DNA of 34,990 nt, from assembly GCA_009380075.1 (NCBI GenBank), contig WHSO01000031.1:1-34990 (forward strand), read 5' to 3'. The DNA comes from Alphaproteobacteria bacterium (GTDB taxonomy: Bacteria; Pseudomonadota; Alphaproteobacteria; SMXQ01). Numbering within the stretch: position 1 is the stretch's first letter; every line of letters begins with the position of its first letter. Both the position numbers and the translations under genes were made by a program. The notes below the pieces were generated by a model that was given only the letters and a program-made list of their open reading frames with translations, searched no databases and was not told where the DNA came from. Shown piece by piece: positions 28,814 through 34,990 of this stretch.

Positions 28814-29188
28814 CTAATCCCGGTTCCGGGGCGCGAGGCGAATTTCGCCGTTGGATACCGTGACCGGCACCTTCATCAGGGCGCAGTCACCCGGCATCGG
28901 GCCGGACAGGACTTCCCCGGTATTGATGCGAAAGGTCGCCCCGTGCATGACGCAGAGGATGCGGGTCTTGTCCAGGGTCAGGAACACGTCGTCCTTCCAG
29001 TTAAGCGGCAGCAACTGGTGCGGGCACTGGTTGACGTAGGCGAAAGCTGTCTCACCGTCGCGGACGACGAAGATCTCGATCTCCTCGCCGTCGTCGAACT
29101 GCAACATGAAGGCCTTTGACGGCGGATCGGAGAGGTCTTCGAGGCGGCACAGCGCCTCTCCGGGGCGAACGACGGGCGGGGTGCTCAC
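28814..29188 (-). CDS. Rieske [2Fe-2S] domain protein
   Basis: A 124-residue soluble ferredoxin-like Rieske protein. Ligands are clear: C55-P-H57 and C79-V-M-H82, with the S-G-P turn at about 95-97 ('TGEVLSGPMPGDCALMKVPV'). It lacks a signal peptide or membrane anchor and any oxygenase domain, so it probably serves as a cytoplasmic electron carrier. Relatives work with ring-hydroxylating oxygenases or nitrite reductases, but neither is encoded here. GTG 29188 has GGAGAG six bases upstream. It precedes acs on the same strand, separated by a 148-base gap with promoter-like signals. Confidence 0.87.
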   Translation of the reverse strand: MSTPPVVRPGEALCRLEDLSDPPSKAFMLQFDDGEEIEIFVVRDGETAFAYVNQCPHQLLPLNWKDDVFLTLDKTRILCVMHGATFRINTGEVLSGPMPGDCALMKVPVTVSNGEIRLAPRNRD

Positions 29189-29330
29189 GGGAACTCTCCA
29201 ACGGTGGTGCGGAACCCCGCGCCCGGGCGGCGGCTTGGGCGGGCGGCGGCGCGCATTATTATCGGTTCGGCGGCGCGGGACAAGCCGCCGCGGCCGTCTA
29301 ATTTGAAAATGGAGTGCTGCTAACTAGCTG

Positions 29331-29567
29331 TCAGTTCGGCCAGTTGCCTAGCCAAACGCCGATGAGCCCAACTGCCATAGCCAGCAAGGCTCCTGCAATA
29401 AAAATACCGGCAGCCTTCAAGGCTTGAGTACCGTGGTTTCCACGTCGCCCCTTAAACCCGTCCACCCACCATAGAACGATGTGGTAAGCACTCACGAACC
29501 AGCACACCACGCAGGCTAACCAAATGATGACAAAAACAATTACAGTGCCAATTCCGATGGCGTTCAT
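29331..29567 (-). CDS. hypothetical small membrane protein, lower GC
   Basis: A 78-residue protein with two hydrophobic regions (about residues 5-36, perhaps two helices, and 52-73) joined by a basic Gly-rich loop 'DGFKGRRGNHG'. It is rich in tryptophan (W16, W23, W33, W34, W72, W76). I do not recognise a family. Its G+C content is about 53 %, well under the surroundings, and the composition shift extends over about 29290-29640. ATG 29567 has a distant GGAG. Two dyad sequences lie upstream. It could be an orphan or acquired gene. Confidence 0.5.
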   Translation of the reverse strand: MNAIGIGTVIVFVIIWLACVVCWFVSAYHIVLWWVDGFKGRRGNHGTQALKAAGIFIAGALLAMAVGLIGVWLGNWPN

Positions 29568-29608
29568 TTTGTTCTTTGCTCCGCCACGATAGCCGCTCTT
29601 ACGGCATC

Positions 29609-29622
29609 TAGGGGCGCCCCTA
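29609..29622. repeat. 14-bp perfect palindrome
   Basis: TAGGGGCGCCCCTA reads the same on both strands. It lies 42 bases before the small lower-GC membrane gene and 33 bases after the EVE gene stop. No loop is available for a long hairpin, so a dimeric protein site is more likely than an RNA stem. Confidence 0.5.
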
Positions 29623-29636
29623 AATCGGTATACTAC

Positions 29637-29654
29637 GAGGGCGGCGCCTCCCTC
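29637..29654 (-). terminator. near-palindrome directly after the EVE gene
   Basis: GAGGG (29637-29641) and CCCTC (29650-29654) flank GGCGCC, giving an 18-base dyad with one mismatched pair that touches the EVE stop codon. It could form a 5-bp stem in RNA, but no T-run follows. Confidence 0.25.
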
Positions 29655-30068
29655 TCACGCCGTGATGCCGGCCATCCGGCACAGGATCTTCCACTCCGCC
29701 GCCGACACCGGCACCACCGACAGGCGCCCCTGCCGCACCAGGGCGAGCTTCTCGAGCCCCGGCTCCGCCTTGATCGCGGCAAGGCTGACGCGGTTCTTCA
29801 CCGGCATGACCGCCTTCACGTCGACCATGCCGAAGCGGCCGGTGGCATCGCTGTCGTCGGGGTAGTGCTCCTTGACCACCTCGACCACGCCGACGATGTC
29901 CTTCTCGTCGACCGAATGATAGAAGAAGCCGCGGTCGCCCTTCTTCATCGCCTTCATGTTGTTGTTGGCCTGGTAGTTGCGCACGCCGTTCCAGTGGGTG
30001 CGCTTGTCCTTGACCAGCCGCTCCCAGGAATAGGATCCGGGTTCGGACTTGAACAACCAGTACGCCAT
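29655..30068 (-). CDS. EVE-domain protein
   Basis: A 137-residue protein made of a single EVE domain (PUA-like fold). It begins 'MAYWLFKSEPGSYSWERL', the diagnostic N-terminus, and continues 'HWNGVRNYQANNNMKAMKKGD' in two adjoining segments, then 'GFFYHSVDEKDIVGVVEV'. Related EVE/YTH/PUA folds read modified bases in RNA or DNA. Stand-alone bacterial EVE proteins have no settled function. ATG 30068 has GAGGCAGCG upstream; a longer frame to 30131 is not supported. It ends the leftward tsaD-gpsA-yciI run, 35 bases after yciI. Confidence 0.92.
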   Translation of the reverse strand: MAYWLFKSEPGSYSWERLVKDKRTHWNGVRNYQANNNMKAMKKGDRGFFYHSVDEKDIVGVVEVVKEHYPDDSDATGRFGMVDVKAVMPVKNRVSLAAIKAEPGLEKLALVRQGRLSVVPVSAAEWKILCRMAGITA

Positions 30069-30103
30069 CGCTGCCTCGTTTGTTGCGGGATTGGCGGTTC
30101 GAC

Positions 30104-30388
30104 CTATTTTTCCGGGAACACCAGCCGCCACGGCCAGATCACGGACGACGAAAACAGCCCGGCCCGGGCATAGGGGTCGTCGTCGGCAAACCGGCGCGCC
30201 GCCGTCATGTCCTCGGCCTCGACGATCAGCAGGCTGCCGACGGGTGTCTGCCCGTCGTCGGCGAGGATCGGCCCGGCCGTCATCAGCCGGCCGCCCGCCG
30301 CCCGCAGGTACACAAGGTGCGTCTCCCGCGTCTTCATGCGCAGATCGACGCTGTCGGGCTTGTCGTGGTTCAGGATGGCAAAGTGCAT
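30104..30388 (-). CDS. YciI-family protein
   Basis: A 94-residue ferredoxin-like-fold protein of the YciI family. It starts 'MHFAILNHDKPDSVDLR', has the conserved 'THLVYLRAAGGRLMTAGPI' core (H and the G-R-L turn) and ends 'FSSSVIWPWRLVFPEK'. The fold suggests an acid-base or small-molecule enzyme; some relatives are dehalogenase-like or YCII hydrolases, and the function here is unknown. ATG 30388 is preferred because GGGGAG lies nine bases upstream and it matches the family start. The in-frame ATG at 30418 overlaps gpsA as ATGA and could also be used. Confidence 0.88.
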   Translation of the reverse strand: MHFAILNHDKPDSVDLRMKTRETHLVYLRAAGGRLMTAGPILADDGQTPVGSLLIVEAEDMTAARRFADDDPYARAGLFSSSVIWPWRLVFPEK

Positions 30389-30414
30389 CTGGTTGATCTC
30401 CCCTGCGGCAGTCA

Positions 30415-31443
30415 TCATTTCGTAAGCCCGACCTCTCGGTCGATCCCCTCGGCCCGGAACGGGCGCGACAGCAGTTCCTCCACCACCTCGGCGAGCGGCG
30501 CGTCCCCGTTCACCACGCGGTCGACGGCGGCGACGATCGGCATCTCGATGCCGAGCCGCGCCGCCAGCCGCACCACCGCGCCCGCCGTGTGGGCGCCCTC
30601 CGCCACCGTGCGCCGCGCCGCCAGGATATCGCGCGCGCCCCGGCCCCGGCCGATCTCGACGCCCAGCGAATAGTTGCGCGAGTCCTCCGAGGTGCAGGTC
30701 AGCACCAGGTCGCCGAGCCCCGACAGGCCCATCATCGTCTCGAGCTCCGCGCCCTTCACCAGCGCCAGGCGTGTCATCTCGGTGAGGCCGAGGGTCAGCA
30801 GCGCGGCGCGCGCGTTCTGGCCAAATCCCATCCCCGCCACCATGCCGCAGGCGATGGCCATCACGTTCTTGACCGCGCCGCCGATCTGCACACCGATCAT
30901 GTCGGCGCGGGTGTAGGGACGGAAGCGGGCGGATCCGATCGTGGCAGCCAGCGCTTCGGCGAGCGCCGCATCTGCCGCCGCCACGGTCACCGCGGTCGGC
31001 TTGCCCTCGGCGATCTCGCCGGCCAGTGTCGGCCCCGACAGGACGGCGGGGCGTGCGGCGGGCAACGCCTCGGCCAGCACCTCGGTCATCAGCAGGCCGG
31101 AGGATTCCTCGATGCCCTTGGCGCAGATGACGACCGGCAGGCCCTTGGGCGCGTGGGGGGCGAGAGTCCCGGCGACCGCGCGCAGGTGCTGCGCCGGGGC
31201 GACCAGCAGCAGCGCATCCATCGCCGCCAGCCGGCCGATGTCGCCCGTCGCCTTCACCCCCGGCGCGAGCGGCACGCCCGGAAGGAACAGCGTGTTTTCA
31301 TGGGCGTCGTTGATGCTCGCCACCACCTCGGGCTCGTGGGCCCAGACCAGGGTCTCGAGCCCGCGCGCCACGATCACCTGCGCCAGCGCCGTGCCCCAGG
31401 CGCCGGCGCCGACCACGCCGATGCGGCGGAAGACCTCAGCCAT
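30415..31443 (-). CDS. gpsA: NAD(P)-dependent glycerol-3-phosphate dehydrogenase
   Basis: A 342-residue enzyme making sn-glycerol-3-phosphate from dihydroxyacetone phosphate for phospholipid synthesis. The dinucleotide motif is 'GVVGAGAWGTALAQ' near the N-terminus. Others are 'LPVVICAKGIE', 'SGPTLAGEIAEGKPTAV', 'GGAVKNVMAIACGMVAGMGFG' with the catalytic lysine, and 'LSGLGDLVLTCTS'. All are characteristic of GpsA, and the length is normal. It overlaps the upstream oxygenase gene by eight bases and is followed by yciI. Confidence 0.97.
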   Translation of the reverse strand: MAEVFRRIGVVGAGAWGTALAQVIVARGLETLVWAHEPEVVASINDAHENTLFLPGVPLAPGVKATGDIGRLAAMDALLLVAPAQHLRAVAGTLAPHAPKGLPVVICAKGIEESSGLLMTEVLAEALPAARPAVLSGPTLAGEIAEGKPTAVTVAAADAALAEALAATIGSARFRPYTRADMIGVQIGGAVKNVMAIACGMVAGMGFGQNARAALLTLGLTEMTRLALVKGAELETMMGLSGLGDLVLTCTSEDSRNYSLGVEIGRGRGARDILAARRTVAEGAHTAGAVVRLAARLGIEMPIVAAVDRVVNGDAPLAEVVEELLSRPFRAEGIDREVGLTK

Positions 31444-32104
31444 GGCTGCCTGCCGCCGGAAGCGCGAAGTTGAAGGCGATGGAGATTCGCGCGCGGTCGC
31501 CGTGATAGGGCCGCACGCCGTGCATCAGCCACGCGGGGAACAGGAGCATCGTGCCGGTGGCGGGGGTGATCACTTCGCTGCCGCCCATGGTCTGGCAACC
31601 GCCGAGGGCGGGCGCCAGCTCCGGCGCGTACATGGCGGGGGCGAGGCCGCGCGGGTCCATTACCTCGAAGCCGCCGCCGAGGGTGGGGTCGGCGCCGATG
31701 CCGCCGTCGTCGACGTAGTAGCAGCCCGACCACGCCGCGCCGGGATGGGCGTGGATCTGGTTGGAATGGCCAGTGCGGTTGACGTTGGCCCAGGCGTTGA
31801 CGAACCAGTCCACGGCGACGCGGTTGCCGGCGCGGTCGCCGGTCAGCCGGTCGGCCAGCGCCCTGGCGAAGGCGATGACCTTGTCGCCCTCGGCGCCGCC
31901 CCAGGCGGTGAAATCGTCGGCCGACTGCCAGCCCAGCAGGTTGGAATGGGCGACGCTCCTGCCCTTCGATTCGCGTGCCAGGATCGTTGCCGCGAGCCGC
32001 GCGTTGTCGGCCTCCGTCATCGGCGCGCGCGCGATCACCAGCGGCGTCGGGAACAGGCTGCGGACGTCAATGTCCTTGGCAGCGTCGCGTGGGGCACGTG
32101 TCAT
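31436..32104 (-). CDS. putative 2OG-Fe(II) oxygenase (PF13759 / TIGR02466-like)
   Basis: A 222-residue protein with 'RSLFPTPLVIAR' near the start, as in TIGR02466 proteins. The core has 'SNQIHAHPGAAWSGCYYVDD' with H118-A-H120. Later comes 'GTMLLFPAWLMHGVRPY' with H195, and then 'RARISIAFNF', giving a likely iron triad and 2-oxoglutarate arginine. Some relatives are phage or host prolyl-hydroxylase-like enzymes; the substrate is unknown. ATG 32104 has GAGG seven bases upstream and is preferred over a start at 32188. It lies between tsaD and gpsA, overlapping gpsA by eight bases. Confidence 0.87.
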   Translation of the reverse strand: MTRAPRDAAKDIDVRSLFPTPLVIARAPMTEADNARLAATILARESKGRSVAHSNLLGWQSADDFTAWGGAEGDKVIAFARALADRLTGDRAGNRVAVDWFVNAWANVNRTGHSNQIHAHPGAAWSGCYYVDDGGIGADPTLGGGFEVMDPRGLAPAMYAPELAPALGGCQTMGGSEVITPATGTMLLFPAWLMHGVRPYHGDRARISIAFNFALPAAGSHG

Positions 32105-32144
32105 CGGGGGGTCCTCGGAAAGCCGGGGCCATTGTTCCCTCACA

Positions 32145-32161
32145 CCTTGCGCCGCGCAAGG
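32145..32161 (-). terminator. 7-bp hairpin between tsaD and the oxygenase gene
   Basis: CCTTGCG (32145-32151) and CGCAAGG (32155-32161) enclose a three-base loop, 24 bases after the tsaD stop on the minus strand. No T-run follows. It may separate tsaD from the downstream genes or end part of its transcripts. Confidence 0.35.
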
Positions 32162-32184
32162 GGAAGGCCGGGTGCCCGCCGCGA

Positions 32185-33219
32185 TCATTGAACGCCTGCG
32201 ACCTCGCCCAGCGGCCAGCGCGGGCGCGGACGGAAGTCGAGCGGATCGGCGAGCCCGAGTCGCAGGCGCTCGATCCCCGCCCAGGCGACCATCGCCGCGT
32301 TGTCGGAACAGAGCGCCGCGGGCGGTGCCACCAGGGTAAATCCCTGCGCCCCGGCGACCTCCGCCAGCGCGGCGCGCAGGGTGCGGTTGGCGGCGACGCC
32401 GCCGGCCACCACCAGATGGCGCACGCCCGGATGGGCGGCGGCGAAGGTCTGCAGCGCGGTGCGGGTCCGGCGCGCCACCGATTCGGTGATGGCGGCCTGG
32501 AACGACGCCGCGATGTCGGCAGCTTCCTTTTCATTGGACGGATGGCCGAGGCGGTCCACCACCTGCGCCACCGCGGTCTTGAGGCCGGAGAACGAGAAAT
32601 CGCAGCCCGGCTTGCCCAGCATCGGCCGCGGCAGGGCGTGGCGTGCGGGGTCGCCCGTGGCCGCGGCGCGTTCGAGCGCGGGCCCGCCGGGGTACGGCAG
32701 GCCGAGGAGCTTCGCCGTCTTGTCGAAGGCCTCGCCCATGGCGTCGTCGATGGTGGTGCCCATGACGCGGTAACGCCCGACCCCCTCCACCGCGACGAGC
32801 TGGCTGTGGCCGCCCGTCACCAGCAGCAGGAGATAGGGGAAGGCGATGTCATGGGTGAGCCGGCAGGTCAGCGCGTGGGCTTCGAGGTGGTTGACGTTGC
32901 TGAGCGGCTTGCCCGTCACCTGGGCCAGGGTCTTGGCCGTCATCACGCCGACGATGACGCCGCCGATCAGCCCCGGCCCGCCGGTGACCGCGATGCCGTC
33001 AAGCGCGTCGAAGCCGATTCCCGCCTCGGTCATGGCGTCGCGCACCAGCGTGTCGATATGGTCGAGGTGGCTGCGCGCCGCGATCTCCGGCACCACGCCG
33101 CCGTAGGGCGCGTGCTCGGCGAGCTGGCTCAGCACCTTGCTCGCGCGGATGTCGCGCGTGTCGGTGACCACCGCCGCCGCGGTCTCGTCGCAACTGGTCT
33201 CGATGCCGAGGACGATCAT
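32185..33219 (-). CDS. tsaD: tRNA N6-adenosine threonylcarbamoyltransferase
   Basis: A 344-residue Kae1/TsaD ASKHA protein that, with TsaB and TsaE, transfers threonylcarbamoyl from TC-AMP to A37 of ANN-decoding tRNAs. It begins 'MIVLGIETSCDETAAAVV', carries the metal site H111-L-E-A-H115 in 'VNHLEAHALTCRL', then 'LLLLVTGGHSQLV', 'AFDKTAKLLGLPYPGGP', and 'VAGGVAANRTLR' with 'CSDNAAMVAWAG' near the end. ATG 33219 is certain from the family N-terminus; the open frame running upstream into hemC is not coding. It is divergent from hemC. Confidence 0.98.
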   Translation of the reverse strand: MIVLGIETSCDETAAAVVTDTRDIRASKVLSQLAEHAPYGGVVPEIAARSHLDHIDTLVRDAMTEAGIGFDALDGIAVTGGPGLIGGVIVGVMTAKTLAQVTGKPLSNVNHLEAHALTCRLTHDIAFPYLLLLVTGGHSQLVAVEGVGRYRVMGTTIDDAMGEAFDKTAKLLGLPYPGGPALERAAATGDPARHALPRPMLGKPGCDFSFSGLKTAVAQVVDRLGHPSNEKEAADIAASFQAAITESVARRTRTALQTFAAAHPGVRHLVVAGGVAANRTLRAALAEVAGAQGFTLVAPPAALCSDNAAMVAWAGIERLRLGLADPLDFRPRPRWPLGEVAGVQ

Positions 33220-33241
33220 TGCCGCTCGCCCACCTCCGTCT

Positions 33242-33262
33242 CCGCGCGCGGGTCGCGCGCGG
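33242..33262. promoter_or_regulatory. 9-bp perfect stem in the tsaD/hemC divergent region
   Basis: CCGCGCGCG (33242-33250) and CGCGCGCGG (33254-33262) enclose the loop GGT, 23 bases upstream of the tsaD start. Being all G/C, it would be a very stable stem in the tsaD leader. No promoter box is clear around it. Confidence 0.4.
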
Positions 33263-33337
33263 GCCCTACATACCCGCCCGTTGCGCGGTGCGCCAGCACC
33301 TCGGTCACGGCACCCGGTTACGACCCCGGAACGGCCC

Positions 33338-33366
33338 CGTCCCGCGGCCTTGCGCCGTCCCGCGGG
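33338..33366. repeat. 10-bp direct repeat upstream of hemC
   Basis: CGTCCCGCGG occurs at 33338-33347 and 33356-33365, an 18-base period. The CCCGCGG cores also form an inverted repeat with CCGCGGG at 33360-33366. It lies 20 bases before the hemC start; it may be a regulator site or only GC-rich coincidence. Confidence 0.35.
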
Positions 33367-33385
33367 CGCGCGTACCAATGGGTCC

Positions 33386-34384
33386 ATGAGCACCGTTCCT
33401 TCCACGCCCGCGGCGCGCGCCGCCGCCGGAGCCCTGGTCATCGCCACGCGGGGCAGTCCGCTGGCGCTGGTCCAGGCGGGGCTGGTGCGCGATGCGCTGA
33501 TCGCCGCCCATCCGGGGCTCGCGGTTTCGACCGCGGTGATCCGCACGAGCGGCGACATGCGCCTCGACCGGCCGCTGGCGGAGATCGGCGGCAAAGGCCT
33601 GTTCACCAAGGAGATCGAGGACGCGTTGCTCGACGGCCGCGCCGATATCGCGGTGCATTCGATGAAGGACGTGCCGACGGCGCTGCCGCCCGGCCTGCAC
33701 ATCCCCTGCGTGATGGAGCGCGAGGACGTGCGCGACGTGCTCATCGCCCGCGATCCGGCCGTGCGCCGCATCGACGACCTGCCGCGAGGCGCGCGCATCG
33801 GCACGGCGTCGCTGCGTCGCGCGGCGCAAGCACTGGCGCGCCGGCCCGACCTCCGCATCGTTGCCTTGCGCGGCAACGTCGGCACCCGCATCGACAAGAT
33901 CGCAGCGGGCGCCGCCGACGCGACGTTCCTCGCGCTCGCCGGGCTCAAGCGACTCGGTATCTCGGACGATACCGGCACCATTCTCGACGTGGATGACATG
34001 CTTCCCGCTGTGGCCCAGGGGGCCATCGGCGTCGAATGCCGCAGCGATGACGCGCGCGTGGCGCGGCTCCTCGAACACCTTGATCATGCCCCGAGCCGCC
34101 GTTGCGTCACCGCCGAACGCGCTCTACTGGCGGCATTGGAAGGGTCGTGCCGCACGCCCATTGCCGCGTTGGCGACCGTTACCGGTCCCGATGGCGCGGA
34201 CGCAAGCCTCGACTTGCGGGCGATGATCGCGCTGCCCGACGGCCGCCGCCGCGTCGATGCGCGGCAGTCGGGGACCGATGCTGCCGCCCTTGGCGCGGCG
34301 GTGGGGGCACGGCTCCGCGCCGATGCCGGCCCGGAGTTCTTCGTTGCGCTCGCCTCCGCGTCGCCATCCGGGGCGGGGCGGTGA
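33386..34384 (+). CDS. hemC: hydroxymethylbilane synthase (porphobilinogen deaminase)
   Basis: A 332-residue enzyme that joins four porphobilinogens into hydroxymethylbilane in haem and other tetrapyrrole synthesis. Motifs: 'VIATRGSPLALVQA', 'GDMRLDRPLAEIGGKGLFTKEIE' across two lines of the active site, 'DIAVHSMKDVPT', 'GTASLRRAAQ', 'ALRGNVGTRI', and C255 in 'EGSCRTPIAAL', the dipyrromethane-cofactor cysteine. ATG 33386 gives a short Ala/Pro-rich tail before the domain; no strong ribosome site is seen. Its stop overlaps the hemD start (GTGA). Confidence 0.97.
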   Translation: MSTVPSTPAARAAAGALVIATRGSPLALVQAGLVRDALIAAHPGLAVSTAVIRTSGDMRLDRPLAEIGGKGLFTKEIEDALLDGRADIAVHSMKDVPTALPPGLHIPCVMEREDVRDVLIARDPAVRRIDDLPRGARIGTASLRRAAQALARRPDLRIVALRGNVGTRIDKIAAGAADATFLALAGLKRLGISDDTGTILDVDDMLPAVAQGAIGVECRSDDARVARLLEHLDHAPSRRCVTAERALLAALEGSCRTPIAALATVTGPDGADASLDLRAMIALPDGRRRVDARQSGTDAAALGAAVGARLRADAGPEFFVALASASPSGAGR

Positions 34385-34990
34385 CGCCGCGCACGGTGCT
34401 GGTGACTCGCCCGGCCGAGGATGCGGCGCCGTTGGCACGGCGCATCGAGGCGCTGGGTCATCGCGCCCTGTGCGAACCGTTGCTCGTCATCCGCTTCCTC
34501 GACGACGCGACGCTCGATCTCGACGGCGTCCAGGCTTTGGCCTTCACCTCGGCCAACGGCGCGCGCGCGCTGGTCCACGCGCGGCCCGAGGCGCGGCGCC
34601 TCGGGCTTTCGGTTTTCGCCGTCGGCAAGGCGACGGCGGTTGCGGCGCGCGCGGCGGGATTTGACAACGTCGTCACTGCCGGCGGCGATGTCGACTCCCT
34701 CGCCCATGAAATCGCCACGGCATTGCGGCCCGGCGCCGGCGTCGTCGTGCATGTCGCCGGGCGCGAGCGCGCGCGGGATCTCGTCGCTGCGCTCGCCGCG
34801 GACGGGTTCGCTGCGCGCCGCGCCGTGCTCTACGCCGCCGACATGGTCGAGTCGCTGTCGCCCGCGACGATGGATGCGCTGCGATCCGGTGCGATCGACG
34901 ACGTCGTCATTTTCTCCCCCCGCACGGCGCGCGGGTTTGTTACCCTCCTCACGCGCGCGGGGCTGGCGCGCGCGGCCGGTCGCCTGCGCC
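34381..34990 (+). CDS. hemD: uroporphyrinogen-III synthase, 3' end beyond window
   Basis: The frame opens at GTG 34381, overlapping the hemC TGA by four bases, and stays open for 203 codons to the window edge. The start 'TVLVTRPAEDAAPLARRIEALGH' (within residues 5-28) is typical of HemD, as are 'ALAFTSANGARAL', 'FAVGKATAVAARAAGF', 'VHVAGRERARDLV' and 'DVVIFSPRTARGF'. HemD closes hydroxymethylbilane with ring-D inversion. Position after hemC supports the call. About 30-50 residues are expected to be missing. Confidence 0.94.
   Translation, partial: MTPRTVLVTRPAEDAAPLARRIEALGHRALCEPLLVIRFLDDATLDLDGVQALAFTSANGARALVHARPEARRLGLSVFAVGKATAVAARAAGFDNVVTAGGDVDSLAHEIATALRPGAGVVVHVAGRERARDLVAALAADGFAARRAVLYAADMVESLSPATMDALRSGAIDDVVIFSPRTARGFVTLLTRAGLARAAGRLR

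Noticed and set aside
33220-34026. Upstream extension of the tsaD frame into hemC
   Set aside because: TsaD proteins begin at M-I-V-L-G-I-E-T; the extension is antisense to hemC.

Overview
The window is about 35 kb of GC-rich (roughly 65-70 % G+C), densely packed chromosome. Gene content and order fit a free-living alphaproteobacterium, probably Rhodospirillales-like. The signs are a 180-kDa-class NAD-glutamate dehydrogenase, a DUF1674/SDHAF4-type protein beside htpX-rsmB, a heparinase II/III gene near purH, and tsaD-gpsA-yciI-EVE divergent from hemC-hemD. The family assignments come from motifs read in the translations; the taxonomic placement is inference. I see no integrase, transposase, CRISPR array, phage gene or rRNA.

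Layout. 25-1290 is a UbiH/COQ6-type hydroxylase. It is followed by a low-GC orphan membrane protein (1389-1778) that ends stop-to-stop against a leftward operon: ybbN-type thioredoxin/TPR, LON-domain protein, Trm112-like, DUF971 (4080 to 1779). A tRNA-Gly(GCC) with its own promoter (4299-4450) precedes a TauD/TfdA dioxygenase. Next come a leftward EamA transporter and a Tat-type PhoD phosphatase, then the rightward NAD-GDH with an UMF1/Atg22-like MFS gene one base downstream.

14685-24233 is a leftward run: htpX, rsmB, rpe, heparinase II/III, a WecA/WbpL-like GT4, a WbpM/PglF-like NDP-sugar dehydratase, purH. Divergent from htpX lie a DUF1674/SDHAF4 homologue and a ferric-reductase/NOX-like flavocytochrome gene that is split by a one-base frameshift in a C5 run. 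Facing these is acs with two small downstream genes, a three-helix membrane protein and a monohaem cytochrome c, and upstream of acs a small Rieske protein.

At 29331-29567 is a second lower-GC orphan membrane protein flanked by dyad sequences. The leftward group tsaD, PF13759/TIGR02466-type oxygenase, gpsA, yciI, EVE follows, and rightward hemC-hemD (hemD cut by the window edge) closes the window.

Most of the window is housekeeping: ubiquinone and haem synthesis, tRNA modification, purines, acetate activation, glutamate catabolism, proteostasis. I did not find a convincing new defence or mobile system. The most interesting points are the frameshifted reductase, the acs-membrane protein-cytochrome c unit with a structured acs leader, the sugar-initiation gene pair inside the htpX-purH run, and the two lower-GC orphan membrane genes.
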